This document shows, piece after piece, positions 59,910 to 64,000 of a stretch of DNA of 64,000 nt (position 1 is the stretch's first letter; every line of letters begins with the position of its first letter). The notes beneath the pieces are model-generated. The model ran no database searches. It saw nothing but the letters and a program-made list of their open reading frames with translations, and was not told where the DNA came from. The stretch lies in the NCBI GenBank assembly GCA_035578175.1, contig JAQMRL010000003.1, positions 87,088,469 to 87,152,468 of the forward strand, in the 5' to 3' direction. The position numbers and the translations under genes are program-made. This DNA is from Catonia carolina (taxonomy: Eukaryota > Arthropoda > Insecta > Hemiptera > Achilidae).

Positions 59910-60512
59910 CTGCATCGCTTTCGTCATCCTTTGAGTTGATCGAGTTATAGGAGACATATCATCAGCGGAGGCAACCATAGGAGAAGTAGAAAGCAGGCAA
60001 TTATTGCAAGCAGGAGTACTTGTTAGTAACATGCTATTAATATTTGCCCATTGTTTAGTATTAGGAGTTGAGCAAGTCGCTCTACCAATAGACCAATGAC
60101 GATGTTTTAAGCTGACAGGAGTGGGAGGTGTGAAAAATGTACCCGATTTATTTTCAGGTGTAGATTCACTGATTTGATCGGGACGTGCAGAAGAAACTGT
60201 GGTAGTTACAACCGCAGTTGAAGAAGTTGTGTTTACAAAAACAGGCTGATTAGCATACGTAGTGCAAGTAAAAATAGCAGAAGATGAAGAAATAGGTAAC
60301 GTAGTTTGAAGACCTCCGCTGACTGCTGATGATTTAATACCATTCCTATCAGAATTATCATCAGCACAGATTTCTTTCTCTTGATTATCGGAAATGTTTT
60401 TCAATTTATCATTAGAAGATTCACTAATATCTAATGAACTATCTGCGTCTTCTATACTCTTATATAATTTTAGCCGTACTTGAGGTGACATGCTCTTCAT
60501 ATATTCAGGGCT
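59910..60512 (-). CDS. S/T-P-rich protein, internal exon
   Basis: 201 codons, phase 0 at both ends. Acceptor ctttatctag at 60513, donor GTAAAT following ...KAMQ. It opens SPEYMKSMSPQVRLKLYKS, then an acidic S/D/N-rich stretch. After a T/S/V-rich low-complexity stretch comes a more conserved-looking block (TPPTPVSLKHRHWSIGRA, STPNTKQWANINSMLLTSTP) and SPMVASADDMSPITRSTQRM. At least eight SP/TP sites suggest a proline-directed kinase substrate (CDK/MAPK type). No zinc finger, homeobox or catalytic motif is visible. The 5' exons should lie at higher coordinates; I could not find them before the window ends. Family unrecognised. Confidence 0.7.
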
Positions 60513-61060
60513 CTAGATAAAGATTAAGAAAAAAACATACATACATACAATGTATCACAAGCAGAACATGCAGTGAGATGAGCACACAAACATTAACAGA
60601 TAAATAAATAAAAACGTTTTACAGAGTAGAATTTCATGTAATATAAAATAACCAATTCATGCAATATAGATAGATAAAGTTAGTAAATATTGTTCAAATA
60701 CACAACAATTATCACTTTGCCGAATAAATACGTAGAAATCTTTCAATTGTATTAATAACGATCACAGTTTCATTTTCTTTACAATTTATAAAATATTGAT
60801 TACAATTTATATAAATCAATCACATTATCTAAATGTTTAGAATCAATGATACAAGTACATTACACAAAATTAATTTCTGTTCTTTTTTTTAAAGAGGACA
60901 TTCCTGTAATTATTAAAACGAAATTGAGAAGATTTGTGTATTAATTTACTTACTAGGATTTTTTTAATTAGTTTTAATAAAACAGATTAGAAATAAATAT
61001 ACATTATTATTTAACAGACTAGATTGTTTCATTAAATGTTATTCCACTGTTAAGGAAGTA
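60513..61060. other. AT-rich DNA, probably intron of the - strand gene
   Basis: Nothing recognised. Confidence 0.35.
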
Positions 61061-62029
61061 CAGTAAAACCTCGCTAATTCGACCTAATGCGGACCGCGGT
61101 CAGTGCAAATTAGCGATAATTCTGAATTATGGAACACTTCTAAAATCACATGTAATCATGACTTTTACGGACATCGTTTATTTAATTTAGATAAATTTCA
61201 AAGCGTAAGTGTATGTAATAATATGTATTAAGCCGCTATTTCTTCTTCCGTCTGGACAGCGTACCCAAATTCATCATCATTTAACCAGTCCTGTACGTTT
61301 GCCACTATACATTCTTCACGTTTTGTAAAATATTTATGTACTCGTCTTCTTCAATTTCGCCGAAGTCTTGTTCATGAGTTAAATTTCTGAAAAGTTTTTT
61401 CCAAGCGTTTGAAATTGTTGTAGCTTTTACATCCTTCCAACTTGAAGCCCAATTGAATGTAGCATTTTTAATATTGTAATTTCGCAGATTCATTAATGTC
61501 TGTGCACCTGTCATATTACCCAAGTCTGAATCATTTTCGAGAAAAACTAAACAATCTTGAAGCTTTTTCTTTAAATAGAAGCGTTTACAACTAAGGATAA
61601 CACCTTGATCCATTGGTTGGATCAACGCTGAAGTATTTGGAGGCATAAAAACAAATTTAATTCTTCCATTACTACTCTGTAATCTGTCTTCAGATGGAAG
61701 CACTGGCGCATTGTCCAATAATAAAATTGCTTTAACCTCATCCTGAGGAACGGCCTTTTCTTCCATTTGAAATTTTGATGACAGCTGGAACGAAATCTTC
61801 TTGAAACCACAATGTGAAAATTTCAGAGGTGAACCAAGCATTTCTGCTGGCTTTATAAATTACTGGCAGATCTTTATCTGTTGAATTTTTCATAGCTCTT
61901 GGGTATCTTGATTTTCCGACAACTACAGACTTCAGGTTGTGTGTACCATCGGAATTAGCAACTCATCATTAAAAATGAATTTTTTTGCCAGTCCGAATTA
62001 TAGAAGTCCGAAATAGCAAGGTTTTACTG
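61061..62029 (-). mobile_element. Tigger/pogo element remnant with transposase fragment
   Basis: Ends cagtaaaacctcgctaattc and the inverse of cagtaaaaccttgctatttc. TA precedes the left end, and the right TA is lost. The - strand ORF at 61305-61841 and the frame just upstream encode the central-to-C-terminal part of a Tigger-type DDE transposase: the VVGKSRYPRAMKN and LPVIYKASRNAW blocks before a frameshift, then AILLLDNAPVLPSE with the second catalytic D, and FMPPNTSALIQPMDQGVI with the third. The DNA-binding domains and the first catalytic D are missing. About 970 bp versus more than 2 kb for complete elements. Confidence 0.85.
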
Positions 62030-62212
62030 CAGTTAAATAAAAATATTCAACTTTTTACAAATTAAAATTCAATATTTCCGAATTCCCTGAATTAAAATAA
62101 GTAATTACTTTTAACTTGTTTTAACAGAGAATTAATGAAAAAGTTATTTTTGTTTAAGCATGAGAAAAAACTCTTTTCTATAGTGGATAGTATTTATACG
62201 GAGATAATAACG

Positions 62213-62660
62213 GTACTCTCTAGTGGGGTTGCTAGTAAGCAACCCCACCTCCCCAGGTAGTGGATAAGGAAATACCTCCTAGATATGAGTGGCACTGGGA
62301 AAATGAATTACCTGGGGTGAACCAAAACTAGCACCTGCAGCATCTAAAAACAGTGTCTGATCCTCATGTTAGAGGTAGCTGAAATTATATCTTCCAACCC
62401 ATCTTTCCAGCGTGGGAGATTATGGCTACTTTAACCCTCTATATTGCAAATATAGTCTTAAAACTAATGGAATTATACCCCATTATGGGTTATAAGATGG
62501 ATCAGCAGTTAAGGCCCTGGGTGGGAAAGAGGATTACGGGTCATCCACAAACACAGTGAAGAGATGACTTAAAACAGGTGGGCAAATTTAATCGCAGGGG
62601 ATTGTAGAGGCCTATATCCAACACTGGATGATGGGCTGATAAAGAAGAAAAAGACGAATA
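62213..62660 (+). mobile_element. LINE-derived debris (3' region)
   Basis: Reads as a worn LINE tail (GHPQTQ, RDDLKQVGKF, then the ending ...ccaacactggatgatgggc and GATAAAGAAGAAAA). It starts beside a hairpin gtggggttgct with its inverse agcaaccccac (62223-62247). Confidence 0.45.
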
Positions 62661-63460
62661 AGGGTAGCATTGGAAAATTGTAACAGAACAATGAAAGGAG
62701 ATATTAAGAATCATATAGCATTTTTAGACTTTGACAAAACATTTGATAGAAGCAGACAAATACTCGGTAACGTTTTAGAGAAGAGAGGGCTTCCTATCAA
62801 TCTGATACAGGTTATTTGAAGTTTATGCAGAGACACAGGAAATGCCTTATCAGATGAAATTGTTGTTACTTAAGATGTCAGACTACGCTTTTCAATACTA
62901 TATATCTACAAACACTCTTTTAAGAAAACTGAGATCGTTTATCAATCCACTATTGATACAAGTCTTAAATACCATCTTAATGTCTGTACTGGGTAAAACA
63001 TGCGTCTGCATTAGTATAGTCTTGTATGTACTGCAATAGTGCAGCGTATGTAATTAACAATGGAACAGCATGCCTACAAAATACAATGGGTGTCGTCAAT
63101 TTTCAACAACAATCTGACTGTAGGTCGGAGGGGTATGTGAGGAGTGGAGGGGTATAAATAGGAGGAAACAGAAATCAGAAGTTGTATATTCTATGAAGGG
63201 TAGATGACTGTACTAGACCGGACAGAATTTTTTAAGGAAAGAGTCGGATTATTATTCCCATAAATGGATGAAGAATATTCAAAGAATGAAGTGAGATAAA
63301 ATTTTAAAATGAGTTTCCGGATACAGGCCTCGGGGAAAAAGAAGCTTGGGAAGACCTCTATAACTCTGAGAGTAATTTATTTTATCAACAGGTTTCTAAT
63401 AAAAAATAAAGTACTCTGATACCAGAACAGGCTAGGCAGCCTACACTGTAAAGAGAAGTA
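62661..63460 (+). mobile_element. LINE reverse transcriptase remnant
   Basis: An RT block near 62690-62860 reads IKNHIAFLDFDKTFDRS then LEKRGLPINLIQVI. The first catalytic aspartate motif (FLDFDKTFD) is intact. Further on, at 63310-63360, YRPRGKRSLGRP matches the ORF2 C-terminus. The FADD box is missing, and stops and frameshifts are frequent. Probably the same class as the LINE at 1225-2117. Confidence 0.6.
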
Positions 63461-64000
63461 GATAAAAAGGGTAAGTGATAAATTTTTAAAATAAATTCTA
63501 GCAGAAAAATACTTCAGGTAAAAATATACAACCAAACATAAAGCAGAATGTTCTGACCAGCTTGACATAAAATAATGTTAATAGCTAATGTCTATATTGC
63601 ATCATTAAAAGAAAATTCGAAAAACACGAATTTCACACTTTTTCTCTTGTATTAGAAGTTGCAGTAACTTTTATGCAACTTATTATCAGACTTAAAAGAA
63701 GTATATAATATATATAGAACGTCAAATTTGATATTTTTGACCTGACTAGCCCCTTAACATGTTGTATTAACATAATTTAAAGTTCTAAAGACCAATTGAA
63801 TTTTTCTTTAAATCTGTAATAATTGAACTTAGTACAAAAATAAAACACCATCAATTGTTATTTTAGGATTATTACATCCATAATTATTTCACAAAATATT
63901 AACATTTTTGTATTCAATAGCAAGAACATTGAACTTACTTCAACATTTATAAGTAAATGATTAATCACAATTCTTATAAGTTTATACTTGGTTGCTTGAT
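63461..64000. other. AT-rich DNA, nothing recognised
   Basis: No supported feature. Confidence 0.35.

Overview
The window looks like a piece of a large, AT-rich, repeat-dense insect nuclear genome, possibly hemipteran (that order is a guess from the style of the repeats). The evidence is spliced exons with GT-AG borders, a TATA plus initiator promoter, several tRNA-derived SINE families, decayed LINE, mariner, Tigger and hAT-like copies, and long microsatellites. There are no operons, rRNA genes, functional tRNA genes or CRISPR arrays. Host coding sequence is sparse, roughly 2 kb of 64 kb.

Two host genes can be supported. (1) On the + strand, a small exon at 26089-26112 downstream of a TATA box joins in phase, across a 15.8-kb intron, to a large terminal exon at 41882-42733. 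Together they encode a secreted, low-complexity H/Q/N/P/Y-rich protein with a complete signal peptide. (2) On the - strand, two phase-0 exons at 60512-59910 and 52709-52212 (7.2-kb intron) encode the C-terminal part of an S/T-P-rich, disordered, probably nuclear protein whose 5' exons lie outside or were not recognised. I could not name either gene.

Layout: 0-13 kb holds nested repeats (HINE-like family A, retroelement B, SINE C, LINE pieces). 13.46-18.35 kb is one giant imperfect inverted repeat (about 4.9 kb, foldback-like) made of CT/AG-rich 48-bp and central 53-bp tandem units. 18.3-26 kb is repeats and AT-rich DNA. 26.0-41.9 kb is the secreted-protein gene's intron, packed with family A copies, SINEs, a jockey/CR1-like LINE end and an unusual DNA transposon (36.97-39.34 kb) carrying a decayed DUF7869-like gene. 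43-51 kb holds mariner, Tigger, hAT and short MITE copies. 52.2-60.5 kb is the - strand gene with a degenerate mariner-like element in its intron. 61-63.5 kb has a Tigger remnant and LINE debris.

The repeats explain most of the sequence and date one another. Element B sits inside family A with 10-bp target duplications, one family A copy sits inside another, and a LINE sits inside family A. The signals I rate highest are the giant palindrome, the structural case for family A being a Helentron-associated (HINE/DINE-like) element, the DUF7869-type transposon with reiterated subterminal motifs, and the module-swapping SINE heads and tails.
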